DNA of 64,000 nucleotides. Origin: an uncultured Campylobacter sp. Lineage in GTDB: Bacteria > Campylobacterota > Campylobacteria > Campylobacterales > Campylobacteraceae. Location: assembly GCF_905373215.1 (NCBI RefSeq), contig NZ_CAJPRT010000010.1, positions 3,624 through 67,623 on the forward strand. The letters are read 5' to 3'. This document shows, piece after piece, positions 8,735 to 17,492 of this stretch. A program made the translations under genes and the position numbers. The notes under the pieces were generated by a model that did not search any database, had not been told where the DNA came from, and saw only the letters and a program-made list of their open reading frames with translations. Position 1 is the first letter of the stretch. Every line of letters begins with the position of its first letter.

Positions 8735-9080
8735 AACTATCCTTTCTAAAATTTTGCGGGCAGATCGCACCGATTTTTTCGTCATATTTTAGCGTAAATT
8801 TATGCGCCGTGCCCAAACCCGCCTAAAATTTCAAACCACCCGGCGAAAAATGCTAAGGCAAGCCCACCTTTGCGTATTTTATCTGCTCTAAATTCTTTAA
8901 ATTTTCACCGAACGATCGAAGCTAAATTTTAAAAGTCCGCTCATAAATCAAAATTTTTAGTCTGTCGCCCGCGCTTGTTCGCTCCGCATTTAAATCGCCG
9001 CTGTGGATTTATTGCAAAGCTCCCAATCTAGCCGCTATCACCTTTTGCATCGCTTGATTTTTCTTGTTTTTGGATAAAAT
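8735..9080. other. 346-base spacer
   Basis: No gene or clear regulatory site seen; AT-rich with AAATTT motifs. Confidence 0.4.
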
Positions 9081-9470
9081 TTACAGTCTCCTTTTGCCGA
9101 TACGTTTGTCGGCGGCCTTTAGGATATTTGCAAGCCCCCATTCATCGGCACCAAAGTGCTTTGCAAACAGCTCCTCTTTGGGCGTGTCGATATATTCGCG
9201 TATAAGCTCACCGATGTCGCTTATGTCGTTACCATACGGATAAATTTTCGCTAGAGCGCCCTGTGCTAGGCTTTTTACGCCGCCGCTTTTTAGTACGAAA
9301 TCCTTTGGGTAATCAAAAATAATCTCGCCCGCAAGCGTGATAAAATATCGCGGCAAATCCGTGTTGCCGCGCCTGCTTTGCATCCTATAAACCGTGCAGT
9401 GGAGCTTAAAATCAATGCTTTCATCCACGAGCTCGTAAAGCCGTTTTTGAAGTTTGCTCCAGCGTTTCAT
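9081..9470 (-). CDS. Conserved hypothetical protein, SF0329-like
   Basis: About 129 residues. ATG 9470 is chosen because GGGAGG lies 5 bases upstream; an in-frame ATG at 9482 would place that Shine-Dalgarno inside the gene. The protein begins MKRWSKLQKRLYELVD and contains HCTVYRM, LPRYFITL and EIIFDYPKDF, a pattern I recall from a small uncharacterised enterobacterial family (SF0329). No catalytic motif is evident. It is cytosolic, with no signal or membrane segment, and lies 135 bases downstream of another hypothetical gene. Confidence 0.65.
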   Translation of the reverse strand: MKRWSKLQKRLYELVDESIDFKLHCTVYRMQSRRGNTDLPRYFITLAGEIIFDYPKDFVLKSGGVKSLAQGALAKIYPYGNDISDIGELIREYIDTPKEELFAKHFGADEWGLANILKAADKRIGKRRL

Positions 9471-9604
9471 TTTGCCTCCCATTATCTATTTATCGCCTCT
9501 TGCGGTTTCGCGCATAGCTTTTGCCGCCCTTTGTGACGATCGCGCCTGAAAGCTCCGCACCTTTTCTATTTTTTTGCAAATCCGCTTTGTAAAATTCTGC
9601 CGCG

Positions 9605-10138
9605 TTAAACGGTCTCCCAAAATCTAGACTCCGTCTTGATCGCTCCTCTGTTTTTCTCGCGTAAAATTTGCAAAAATTCTTTAAAGCTCGGCGTAAAAAT
9701 CGAAGCAGCGGGCACAAATTTATACTCGCTCGCGCCGTCTTGCTCGGGCTTGTTCGTGCTGCCGCGTTCAAGCTTGCTCGCGCCGCCAGCAAAGCGGATC
9801 CGCCAAATCCTAGCATGATTTATCCGTATTTTTGTGGCTTCAAGCGTCAAAATTTGCTCAAATTTATACCTCGCCGCGAGCTTCTGTCCGTCAAAAACGT
9901 AGATGAAATCCTGATCGAACCAAAGGCTCTCGCACGAGATAAAAAACCGCTCCAGCCAGAACAAAAACGGTCGCATGGAAAGCCTTTTTACCGCGCTTGC
10001 TTCGCTTATCCCATCTATCGCGGCAAGGCAGCTCGGACTAAGCTTGCGAGGGTTGCGGCAAAAAAGCGTCCAAGTAGTCTCGCCCAGGAGCAAGACGCTA
10101 AAAATTACGATTAAAATTTGAATTAAAGCTTCAGCCAT
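9605..10138 (-). CDS. Membrane-anchored hypothetical protein
   Basis: A 177-residue protein with one N-terminal hydrophobic helix (about 4-24) and a basic, aromatic-rich cytoplasmic body. Its ATG (10138) overlaps the last 8 bases of the upstream gene, so translation is probably coupled. Residues 60-110 have a PH-like strand pattern (FIYVFDGQKLAARYKF, LTLEATKIRINHARIWRI) resembling YcxB-type domains, but this is a weak resemblance. Function unknown. Confidence 0.55.
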   Translation of the reverse strand: MAEALIQILIVIFSVLLLGETTWTLFCRNPRKLSPSCLAAIDGISEASAVKRLSMRPFLFWLERFFISCESLWFDQDFIYVFDGQKLAARYKFEQILTLEATKIRINHARIWRIRFAGGASKLERGSTNKPEQDGASEYKFVPAASIFTPSFKEFLQILREKNRGAIKTESRFWETV

Positions 10139-10814
10139 TTAAAATTCTAAGTCCTTTTACAAATGCAAATTTCGCCTCCGTATCGCTCCAAAACAAACTC
10201 CTACTAAAATCCGCCTCTGTGCCGTTTGCAAGCTCTTCATAAAGCTTATAAAATCGCCCTTTGTGCGTGCAATCGCTTAGACAGACGTTAAAAAACGCCT
10301 CCGCCGCGTCCCTGCCGCCGAAATAAAAGATAAAGTAGATCGGGCGCAGATCGAAGGCGCTTAGATTTTTGTTAAATTTAGCCCCGCGCTGCATCATAAA
10401 CTCCACCGCCTTGCGCTTGTCCTCAAAAAGCTCAAAAATAGGCAGCGCGTAGTCCTTGATAGCTGCGCTAATCTCGCGAACGCTGGGCTCGAAGCTGGCA
10501 CCCGCGAGCTGCCAGTCGCGAAACTGCCTGCGCGGCGCGAGATAGCCAAGGTGCGATACGAAAACAAGGTCGCTCGAGTAGGGCAGCTCCTCTTGCATTA
10601 GCTTTTTTAGGCGCTTGCAGTAGATCGCGACCTGCGATAGGATGCTCACGCTACCGGAGTAATTGCGCATGCTGGAGCTAAAATAAATTTCAAACGAAAT
10701 CTCCTTATCGCTTGCAAGCTTCGTTAGTTTTTGCCCCTTTTGCGAGGGCTTGAAGTCCGTGAAATTCGCCGCGATCTCGGCGCAGCCGTTTAAAAATATC
10801 TCGCGCGGAGTCAT
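10131..10814 (-). CDS. Hypothetical cytosolic protein
   Basis: About 227 residues. ATG 10814 is chosen over an earlier in-frame start because AAAAGGAAAA precedes it and the upstream 30 residues are Cys/Arg-rich and unlike a protein start. The sequence is a mixed alpha/beta soluble protein with several YF/YFS motifs and no signal peptide or membrane helix. It is the first gene of a probable two-gene unit with the membrane-anchored gene at 9605-10138. I do not recognise it. Confidence 0.55.
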   Translation of the reverse strand: MTPREIFLNGCAEIAANFTDFKPSQKGQKLTKLASDKEISFEIYFSSSMRNYSGSVSILSQVAIYCKRLKKLMQEELPYSSDLVFVSHLGYLAPRRQFRDWQLAGASFEPSVREISAAIKDYALPIFELFEDKRKAVEFMMQRGAKFNKNLSAFDLRPIYFIFYFGGRDAAEAFFNVCLSDCTHKGRFYKLYEELANGTEADFSRSLFWSDTEAKFAFVKGLRILNG

Positions 10815-10995
10815 GATTTTCCTTTTAAATTTATCGTTTAAATTTAGACGTTTTGCTCGCCAGCAATTCGGTTTGCAGCTTACATTGCCGCAGCCGCGAC
10901 CCACACGGCATTTTATAGGGCGCGCCGTTTTGTCGCCGAAAAGTTATTCTATACGCGCAATTTTATCCCAATTCAGCTAAATTTAACGGTAAAAT

Positions 10996-11337
10996 TTATA
11001 ATCTATCCTCGTATCTTTTGTAGTTTATGCCGTAGATTTTATCGATATTTTCGGCGTTTATGAGCTGTTCGCTGCGCCCAAAAGCTAAAATTTCGCCGTC
11101 TTTTATAAACAGCGTCAAATTTGAAACAAACTTTGCATGCCGCGGGTAGTGCGTCGTCTGCACGAAGGTGTAGCTCTCGTCCCCCAGCGCTTTTATCATC
11201 TCGAGTAGCTTGATCTGATTGCCGAAGTCCAGCCCGTTTGTCGGCTCGTCCATAAAGATCGCTTTCGCGCCCTGAACCAGCGTGCGCGCGATATACGCCA
11301 GCTGCCGCCACTTGAAATTTCGCCTTTTAAGATTCTG
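10996..11337 (-). pseudogene. C-terminal remnant of an ABC transporter ATPase (iron/siderophore type)
   Basis: Reading in frame from about 11337 gives SSGGSWRQLAYIARTL, a degraded ABC signature, then FMDEPTNGLDFGNQ (Walker B plus D-loop), VQTTHYPRHA (H-loop His) and a normal C-terminus to 10996. The first half, including Walker A, is missing; a stop closes the frame a few codons further upstream, and no Walker A occurs in the 270 bases before it. The closest families are FecE/FhuC/CeuD-type ATPases of iron-complex importers. No partner permease or binding protein is nearby, so this is a decayed leftover. Confidence 0.8.
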
Positions 11338-11444
11338 TCTTTATATGGATTGCGCTTAGAATTTTATATTCTCACGTCTTTAAAATTTGCATCGCTGCAA
11401 ATAAAATTTTATTGAGGTTTAAAATTTGATGCCGTGTTGTTGCG

Positions 11445-11560
11445 CTGCGTAAAATTTCAATAACGCGCTAAATTTAAGTAGCACGTAAAATCAAGCATTG
11501 CGCTAAATTTCAAGTTACGCGCCGAATTTAGCTCGCGCGGCAAATCAAGCGCGCCGCCTA
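11445..11560. repeat. Degenerate tandem repeat, 16-20 bp period
   Basis: About six units alternating a GCGC box with TAAATTT or AAATC (for example GCGCTAAATTTAAG and GCGCTAAATTTCAAG). It is part of the spacer between the ABC remnant and yggS, which otherwise shows nothing. Confidence 0.5.
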
Positions 11561-11610
11561 ATAAAAGCGGTATAAAATTTGCTTGCGCGCTAAGGCCCGT
11601 CCCTCGGGGC

Positions 11611-12249
11611 TTAGGCGTATAAAATTCTACCGAGGCGGATCATGTTCGAGCCGCATTTGATCGCGAGCTCAAAATCATCGCTCATCCCCATCGAGCAGAT
11701 CCGCGCGCCGTGCGGCACGAGCGCGTCGAAGATCTCGCGGCTTGCCTCGAAGCTTCGCGCGATCTGCGCGGGCTCGCTCACATGTGCGCCGATGCTCATC
11801 ACGCCGATTAAATTTAGATTTTTGCACTCCTGCTTGATGCGCAAAAACTCCTCCACCGCGCGGTTTTTATCGAGCCCCGTTTTGGAGCTCTCGCCCGCAG
11901 CGTTGATCTCCAGCAGCGTATCTAGCGGATAAGTTAGCCGCTTATTTACGGCAAGCGCGAGCTCGCAACTGTTGCAGCTCTGCCACAGCGTCGGGCGCAG
12001 AGCGATGAGCTGATTGATTTTGTTGCTTTGCAGCGTGCCGATGAAGTGCCACTTTAACGGCAGTTCGCGCAAGGCCTCGCTTTTGCGCTTTAGCTCCTGT
12101 ACTCTGTTTTCGCCGAATGCGATCTGTCCTTGCGAATACAGCTCGCGCACTTCATCCGTGCCTACGTTTTTGCTTACCGCGACTAGCTGCACTTCGCCCT
12201 CGCCTGCTTTTGCAGCCTCAATGCGCTTTAAAATTTCATCCAGTCTCAT
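11611..12249 (-). CDS. yggS: YggS-family pyridoxal-phosphate homeostasis protein
   Basis: A 212-residue PLP-binding protein of the PLPHP/PROSC family, which buffers intracellular PLP. The lysine that carries PLP is Lys27 in VAVSKNV; IAFGENRVQEL, WHFIGTLQSNK, LEINAAGESSKTG and MGMSDDFELAI follow in the usual order and near the usual length. Its ATG overlaps the rseP stop by 4 bases (ATGA), so the two are translationally coupled. Confidence 0.93.
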   Translation of the reverse strand: MRLDEILKRIEAAKAGEGEVQLVAVSKNVGTDEVRELYSQGQIAFGENRVQELKRKSEALRELPLKWHFIGTLQSNKINQLIALRPTLWQSCNSCELALAVNKRLTYPLDTLLEINAAGESSKTGLDKNRAVEEFLRIKQECKNLNLIGVMSIGAHVSEPAQIARSFEASREIFDALVPHGARICSMGMSDDFELAIKCGSNMIRLGRILYA

Positions 12250-13361
12250 TTGTAAAATCCCAAAATTCTAGCGAAATCATTTAGCACCGTAAATATCATC
12301 AAAAGCGCTAAAATCCCCATCCCTACGTAGCTGGCGCCCACGAATACCCGCTTTGGCACCGGGCGGCGGAAGATAAGCTCAAAGAGATTAAACGCGATAT
12401 GCCCGCCGTCGAGCGCAGGGATCGGAAAGAGGTTGATGAGCCCTAAATTTACCGATATTAGCGCCACGAGCGCGAGTAAGACCGCCGCGCCGTAATCGAC
12501 CGCCTTTGAGGTGATGTCGGTGATAGCGACGATGCCGCCCATCTCCTTGGGCGAAACGACGCCGCTGGCGAGCTTTTCTAGACCTACCAGGATGAGCTTT
12601 GATGCCTCCACCGTCTGATCCCACGCAAAGCTAAGCGAGCTCGCGCCCTTGTGATACAGCGTCACGGTCGCATTGTAATCGGGCGAAATGCCGATGAGCG
12701 GCACTCTGATGCTCTCGCGCCAGATGGTTTTTTTCTCGCCGAGCTTTGGCGTGAGCTGCAGGCTCAGCCGCTCGCCGTCGCGCATGATTTCCAAGCTTAG
12801 CGGTGCGGCGGTTACCTGCCTTGAGATGTCGTCCCACTCGCGGATCTGCTTGCCGTCGATTGATAAAATTTCATCGTTTAGCATTAGCCCTGAGCTTGCC
12901 GCGGCAGAGCCTGGCGAGATTTTGCCGACCTTTGGTGCGAGTTTTTCGACGCCGATGTAGCCCAGCGCGATGTAGATCAAAAACGCAAGCAGCAGGTTAA
13001 AAAACGGCCCCGCAAAAAGTATGATTATGCGCGCGATCGGGCCTTTGGAGTTGTAGCTGTCGGGATCCGCGCTTGCTGCGGCGGGATCCAAATCCTCCTG
13101 CCCCTTAAGGCTCACGTAGCCCCCCAGAGGGATCGCGCTGATGGCGTACTGCGTCGCGCCGATGCGCTTGGTAAAGACCTTCTCGCCGAAGCCTACGCTA
13201 AAGACGTTCACCCCCACGCCCAGCGCCCGCGCCGCCAAAAAATGCCCCAGCTCGTGGAAAAAGATGAGGAAGCTGATCGCCAGCACCGTGACCATAAAAT
13301 TTATCGAGTAAAAATAAAATCCGACCGCCAGGATCGTCAGCGTTAAAATTATGCTTTTCAA
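12246..13361 (-). CDS. rseP: Site-2 intramembrane zinc metalloprotease RseP
   Basis: The 371-residue protein cleaves membrane-embedded substrates. The zinc site HELGH is at residues 36-40 in the first membrane helix, the third ligand motif NLFPIPALDGGH near residue 315, and a single PDZ domain lies between (about 115-195). Four membrane segments are visible. The start is TTG at 13361, supported by AAAGG eight bases upstream and by the hydrophobic N-terminus that begins at once; no ATG is available. A 654-base repeat-rich spacer precedes it. In C. jejuni it neighbours pgsA as here. Confidence 0.93.
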   Translation of the reverse strand: MKSIILTLTILAVGFYFYSINFMVTVLAISFLIFFHELGHFLAARALGVGVNVFSVGFGEKVFTKRIGATQYAISAIPLGGYVSLKGQEDLDPAAASADPDSYNSKGPIARIIILFAGPFFNLLLAFLIYIALGYIGVEKLAPKVGKISPGSAAASSGLMLNDEILSIDGKQIREWDDISRQVTAAPLSLEIMRDGERLSLQLTPKLGEKKTIWRESIRVPLIGISPDYNATVTLYHKGASSLSFAWDQTVEASKLILVGLEKLASGVVSPKEMGGIVAITDITSKAVDYGAAVLLALVALISVNLGLINLFPIPALDGGHIAFNLFELIFRRPVPKRVFVGASYVGMGILALLMIFTVLNDFARILGFYK

Positions 13362-14015
13362 ATTTCAAACCTTTGTAAAAAATGGGCTAAGCTTACTATG
13401 ATTTTGTAAATTTTAAGCTTAGATCGCCGTTTAAAGCCTTAGCTCGCTTTTTTAAACTTGGTTAGCTTTTTGAGCTTAGCCCGCCGCCGTTTCGAGCTAT
13501 GAATTTAGCTAAATTAAGGCGCGCGGCGGATGGAGGACGAGAGGAATTTAAAATTTAAAAGCGAAATTTTACCGCGAGATTTTGCGGAGTGAGTTATAAA
13601 ATTTCGCCGCGCGGAGCTTTGCACTTTGAAATGCCGCTATTTTTTGAAAAGCTGTATATTTTGAAATTCCGTTTTACTTTGAAATTCCGCCATGTTTTGA
13701 AACACTGCCGCGCCGCTCTGAAATTTTGCACGGCGGTTAGACGGAATTCTGCGCCGTGGAATTTTGCACGGCGGAATTTTATCTTTTAAATTTTATAGGT
13801 TTGGCGCACTGCTGTGCGCGTACAGATTAAACATCTATAAAATTTTATCTCACAATTTATAGCGCGAAATTTTAAAATTTTACGTTTGTCGGTATAGGTG
13901 AAATTTTACGCTGAAATTTTATCACCAAAACCCGCTTTAAGCGTGCGTTTTGGCGCTCTACGATACCGATTTTGTCTTCAAATATGGAAGCTATATCTAG
14001 TCTAAATTTTAAAAT
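13362..14015. other. 654-base spacer pgsA-rseP with degenerate repeats
   Basis: No credible gene. Between about 13600 and 13790 a TTTGAAATTCCG-like motif recurs roughly every 18-22 bases, passing into GAATTTTGCACGGCGG units. Confidence 0.5.
13600..13790. repeat. Degenerate repeats of TTTGAAATTCCG
   Basis: About eight diverged units; the clearest are TTTGAAATGCCG, TTTGAAATTCCG (twice) and GGAATTTTGCACGGCGG-like copies at the right end. Confidence 0.5.
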
Positions 14016-14570
14016 TTAGCCTTTTTTCGTAGCCTTAGCATATGCCGCGACGTATTCAAAGCCCGAATATAGCGTCAGTGCGACCGCGATCCAGAGCAGG
14101 GCGTTTGCATAGGGCCACTGCATCGTTAGCCAGCCGATAGCGATCATCTGAAAGACTGTCTTCACCTTGCCCGCCATAGACGCGGCGACCTCTACGCCGT
14201 CGCCCGCCATCGCCACGCGAAGCCCAGTGATGAAAAACTCGCGGATTAGGATCAGATAGATCGCCCACGGGCTAGCGCGCCCGATAAACATAAGCCCCAA
14301 AAAGCCCGCAAGCGTCAGCATCTTATCGGCGAGCGGATCGATGATGGCGCCTAGTTTGGTCTTCTGATTCCAAGAGCGCGCGATGTATCCGTCAAAAAAG
14401 TCCGTGACGGAGGCGATTACGAATACTAGCGCGGCGAAATAATCGATCCAGCTGACGTGCACCGAGCCCACCATGCCGCCATTTGCATGGCCTGCTAGTA
14501 AGATCAGCCAAAAAAACAGCGGCGCCAGCGCAACGCGAAAGCTCGCTAAAATATTGGGTAAATTTAGCAT
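14016..14570 (-). CDS. pgsA: CDP-diacylglycerol-glycerol-3-phosphate 3-phosphatidyltransferase
   Basis: Makes phosphatidylglycerophosphate, the committed step to phosphatidylglycerol and cardiolipin, in the inner membrane. The 184-residue protein carries the complete CDP-alcohol phosphotransferase signature D57-x2-DG-x2-AR-x8-G-x3-D78-x3-D82, with four to five membrane segments. Its ATG shares one base with the stop of the SDR gene (TAATG), so it is the last gene of the pyrD-dapA operon. Confidence 0.95.
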   Translation of the reverse strand: MLNLPNILASFRVALAPLFFWLILLAGHANGGMVGSVHVSWIDYFAALVFVIASVTDFFDGYIARSWNQKTKLGAIIDPLADKMLTLAGFLGLMFIGRASPWAIYLILIREFFITGLRVAMAGDGVEVAASMAGKVKTVFQMIAIGWLTMQWPYANALLWIAVALTLYSGFEYVAAYAKATKKG

Positions 14571-15349
14571 TATTTAAAGGTCGTTCCGCCGTCGACGATG
14601 AAGGTGTGTCCCGTCACCCAGCTAGCCTTACTCGAGCATAGAAATAAACATGCTCCCGCCAAATCCTCCGGCTGTCCCATGCGTCCTAGCGGGCTAAGCT
14701 CGGCGGTTTTATCGCGTACCTCTTCGTAGTTCGTAAAGGCTCGTAGCGCGTCCGTCTCGATCGGTCCGCCGCTTACTACGTTTACACGGATATTTTTTTC
14801 GCCGAGCTCGGTCGCAGCGTAGCGCGCCATCGCTTCGACGGCGGCTTTTGCCGTGCCGTGACCCGCGTAGTTTTCGATATAGACTAAATTTCCCGTGGAG
14901 CTAAGCGAGATGATCGAGCCGCCGCCTACCGCTTCCATGCGTTTTGCGGCTTCTTGCGCGCCTACTACGAAGGCATTTACGGTCGCGGTAAAGATATTGT
15001 TGATGCCGCGCGGCTTTAGCCTCATAAATTTAGTGTATCCGCCCGCGACTGCGCGACCCGAGATGATGGCGTTTGAGATGAAAAAATCCACTCGCGCAAA
15101 ATCCTCGTCGATCTTGGCAAAGAGCTCCTTGTAGGTCTCGGGCTCTAAGATATTGAGCGCATAAGCGCGCGCCTTTATGCCGTAAGCCTTCTCAAGATCG
15201 GCTGCTTGCGAAGTCGCTAGCTCCTCGTTGGAATTATACGTAAAAGCGATATTCGCCCCCGCAGCTGCGAATTCTAAAACGATCGCTCTGCCTATGCCTC
15301 TCGTACCGCCGCTGATAACTAGCGTTTTTCCTTTAAATTCGTTCGTCAA
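14570..15349 (-). CDS. Short-chain dehydrogenase, enoyl-ACP-reductase-like
   Basis: A 259-residue Rossmann protein with the NAD(P) motif GGTRGIG (14-20) and NVVSGGPIETDAL. The active-site pair is Tyr161 and Lys168, spaced Y-x6-K as in FabI/FabL enoyl-ACP reductases and unlike the Y-x3-K of classical SDRs. The counterpart at this locus in C. jejuni is an uncharacterised SDR. The start is TTG at 15349: AAGGA in the end of dapA sits 6 bases before it and no ATG fits. It follows dapA without a gap and overlaps pgsA. A second enoyl reductase (FabL-like) role is a plausible inference; another oxidoreductase role is possible. Confidence 0.88.
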   Translation of the reverse strand: MTNEFKGKTLVISGGTRGIGRAIVLEFAAAGANIAFTYNSNEELATSQAADLEKAYGIKARAYALNILEPETYKELFAKIDEDFARVDFFISNAIISGRAVAGGYTKFMRLKPRGINNIFTATVNAFVVGAQEAAKRMEAVGGGSIISLSSTGNLVYIENYAGHGTAKAAVEAMARYAATELGEKNIRVNVVSGGPIETDALRAFTNYEEVRDKTAELSPLGRMGQPEDLAGACLFLCSSKASWVTGHTFIVDGGTTFK

Positions 15350-16246
15350 TTAAAATCCTTTGATAGTGTATTGTTTCATTACGTTTTCTATTTTTTTGAG
15401 GTTTTCCGCGCTCGGCTCGCAAAGCGGCAAGCGGTACTCCAAGCTAGGCGCGAGGCCCGCGATATACATTGCCGCTTTGATCGGGATCGGATTGCTCTCG
15501 CAGAATAAAATTTTATTGATCGCGTAGAGATCGTCGTTGATCTGCTTGGCTTTTAAAAACTCATTTTGCAACGCAAATTTCGTTAGTCTCGCCGTGTAAT
15601 CGGGCAGTAAATTTGCCGTAACGGAGATCACGCCTTTGCCGCCGTTGCTTAGGATCGGATAGTTGATCGCATCCTCGCCACTAAGCACGCTAAGACGCGG
15701 CTCGTGCGCGAGCAGATCGACGCATTTATCGATGCTGCCGCTGGCTTCTTTGACGCCGTAGATATTCTCGCAGTCGTTAAAAAGCTTTATGATCGTATCC
15801 GCGGCGATGTCGCAGCCGGTGCGCCCTGGGACATTGTAGAGCAGTACCGGCAGATCTACCGAACTTGCGATCGCCTTGTAGTGCAGATACAACCCCTTTT
15901 GGGTGGGTTTATTGTAGTAGGGCGCTACGGATAAAATTCCGTCTGCGCCGTGAGCCTGCGCAAACTGCGCGAGCCCGATCGCTTCGTGAGTTGCATTACT
16001 GCCCGCGCCCGCTAGCACCTTGACGTCCGTGCCCTTGCACGCATCTACGGCGATCTCGATACAGACGCGGTGCTCGTCGTGCGTCAGCGTCGCGCTCTCG
16101 CCCGTGGTACCGACGGGCACGACCGCGCTTATGCCGTTTGCGATCTGTCTTTTGATGAGCTTGGAGTAGGTCTGCTCGTCCAGTTTGCCCTCTTTAAAAG
16201 GCGTGATCAGCGCCGTCATAGAGCCGATTATGACATTTTTATTCAT
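15350..16246 (-). CDS. dapA: 4-hydroxy-tetrahydrodipicolinate synthase
   Basis: Condenses pyruvate with aspartate semialdehyde in the lysine/diaminopimelate pathway. The 298-residue TIM barrel has GTTGES (46-51) for pyruvate, Tyr137 in LLYNVPGRTG and the Schiff-base Lys166 in YGVKEASG. ATG 16246 overlaps the end of the M16 peptidase gene by 8 bases. Same neighbours as in C. jejuni. Confidence 0.97.
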   Translation of the reverse strand: MNKNVIIGSMTALITPFKEGKLDEQTYSKLIKRQIANGISAVVPVGTTGESATLTHDEHRVCIEIAVDACKGTDVKVLAGAGSNATHEAIGLAQFAQAHGADGILSVAPYYNKPTQKGLYLHYKAIASSVDLPVLLYNVPGRTGCDIAADTIIKLFNDCENIYGVKEASGSIDKCVDLLAHEPRLSVLSGEDAINYPILSNGGKGVISVTANLLPDYTARLTKFALQNEFLKAKQINDDLYAINKILFCESNPIPIKAAMYIAGLAPSLEYRLPLCEPSAENLKKIENVMKQYTIKGF

Positions 16247-17492
16247 CGTTTTCCTTTCGTAAGATAATGCTTGTGGAGCTTTTAAGGCTTAGATAGGTCT
16301 TCATCGCTTTTTTAACCGCGTTTTTATCCAGGCTTTTGATCTCGCGCTCCAGCCTAAATAGCGCGTCCAGATCGCCGCGGACGATGTAGCTGCCGTACAT
16401 CTGCGCTACCTTGCTAGCGCTGTCGAGAGAGTAGATAAGATCGCTGCTTAGGGTGTTTTTGATCTTTAGCATATCGTCGTCGCTTATTTTAGCTTTTTTG
16501 GCTTTTTCGATCAGCGCTAAAATTTCATCTCTCAGCGCCTCGCCGCTTACGCCCTGGTTGCAAACGGCAAAGACTATAAATAAATTCTCGTCCTTGGCAC
16601 TCATATCGTAGATGTTGATCTGATTGGCGAGCTTTTTCTCATCGACCAGCACGCGCTGTAAAAGCGAGCTCTTACCGCCACTAAGATATATATCCATCGC
16701 TTTGATCGCCGCGGCGTCTGGGTGGTTAAACGGCGGAATTTTAAAGGCGACGGCCACGATCTGCGCCTCGCTGTTTTTGTAAATAACGCTAAGCTTCTCG
16801 CCGTCTTGCGCGGGCTCGGTGCAGTGAAGGCACGGAATTTCGCCTTTGTTTTTTACGGGCGCGAAGTGTTTTTTAGCCGCATCAAACGCCGCTTTTTCGC
16901 CGATGTCGCCGGTGATCAGCAGCACGGCGTTTTGCGGCTGATAAAATTTAGCGTGAAATTCCTTGATATCTTTGATACTCCAGTTTTCGATGTCCTTGCG
17001 AAAGCCGATCGGCGTCCAGTGGTACGGGTGGTACAAAAACGCGGCGTTATAGAGCCTGAAAAATAGGTATCCGAACGGATCGTTATCGGTGCGCCACAGC
17101 CGCTCCTCAAGCACGACCTTGCGCTCGGGCTGAAATTCTTTGTCTTTGAGGCTTAAATTTTGCATGATGTCGGCGTAAAGATCCAAGCAGACCTCTAAAT
17201 TTGAGCTCGCGCACTTGATGAAGTAGTGCGTGTAATCAAAGCCCGTACTTGCGTTATTCACGCCGCCAAAGCCCTTTACGATTGCGTCGAACTCGCCCGC
17301 CTTGCGATTTTTCGTGGATTTAAAATTTAGATGCTCCAGCATGTGCGCGATGCCGCTTTTGCCCATCACCTCGTCGCGCGAGCCGACGTTGTAAAACACG
17401 TCCACGCTGATGACGCCGCTGCCCTTATTCATCGGGATATGGTAAATTTGAAGTCCGTTTTGCAGCGTGATTTTCTTAAATTTTGGAAACAT
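16239..17492 (-). CDS. M16-family zinc metallopeptidase (processing-peptidase type)
   Basis: A 417-residue protein with the inverted zinc motif HMLEH (His50, Glu53, His54) and the downstream EERLWR Glu ligand region, followed by the inactive-type second half. It has no signal peptide, so it is probably cytosolic or membrane-associated like its Campylobacter orthologues. Its ATG shares one base with the pyrD stop. The substrate is unknown; family members degrade or trim peptides. Confidence 0.93.
   Translation of the reverse strand: MFPKFKKITLQNGLQIYHIPMNKGSGVISVDVFYNVGSRDEVMGKSGIAHMLEHLNFKSTKNRKAGEFDAIVKGFGGVNNASTGFDYTHYFIKCASSNLEVCLDLYADIMQNLSLKDKEFQPERKVVLEERLWRTDNDPFGYLFFRLYNAAFLYHPYHWTPIGFRKDIENWSIKDIKEFHAKFYQPQNAVLLITGDIGEKAAFDAAKKHFAPVKNKGEIPCLHCTEPAQDGEKLSVIYKNSEAQIVAVAFKIPPFNHPDAAAIKAMDIYLSGGKSSLLQRVLVDEKKLANQINIYDMSAKDENLFIVFAVCNQGVSGEALRDEILALIEKAKKAKISDDDMLKIKNTLSSDLIYSLDSASKVAQMYGSYIVRGDLDALFRLEREIKSLDKNAVKKAMKTYLSLKSSTSIILRKENDE

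Noticed and set aside
9490..9816. Minus-strand frame of 108 codons
   Set aside because: Overlaps the membrane-anchored hypothetical gene in another frame; Arg/Ala-rich shadow.
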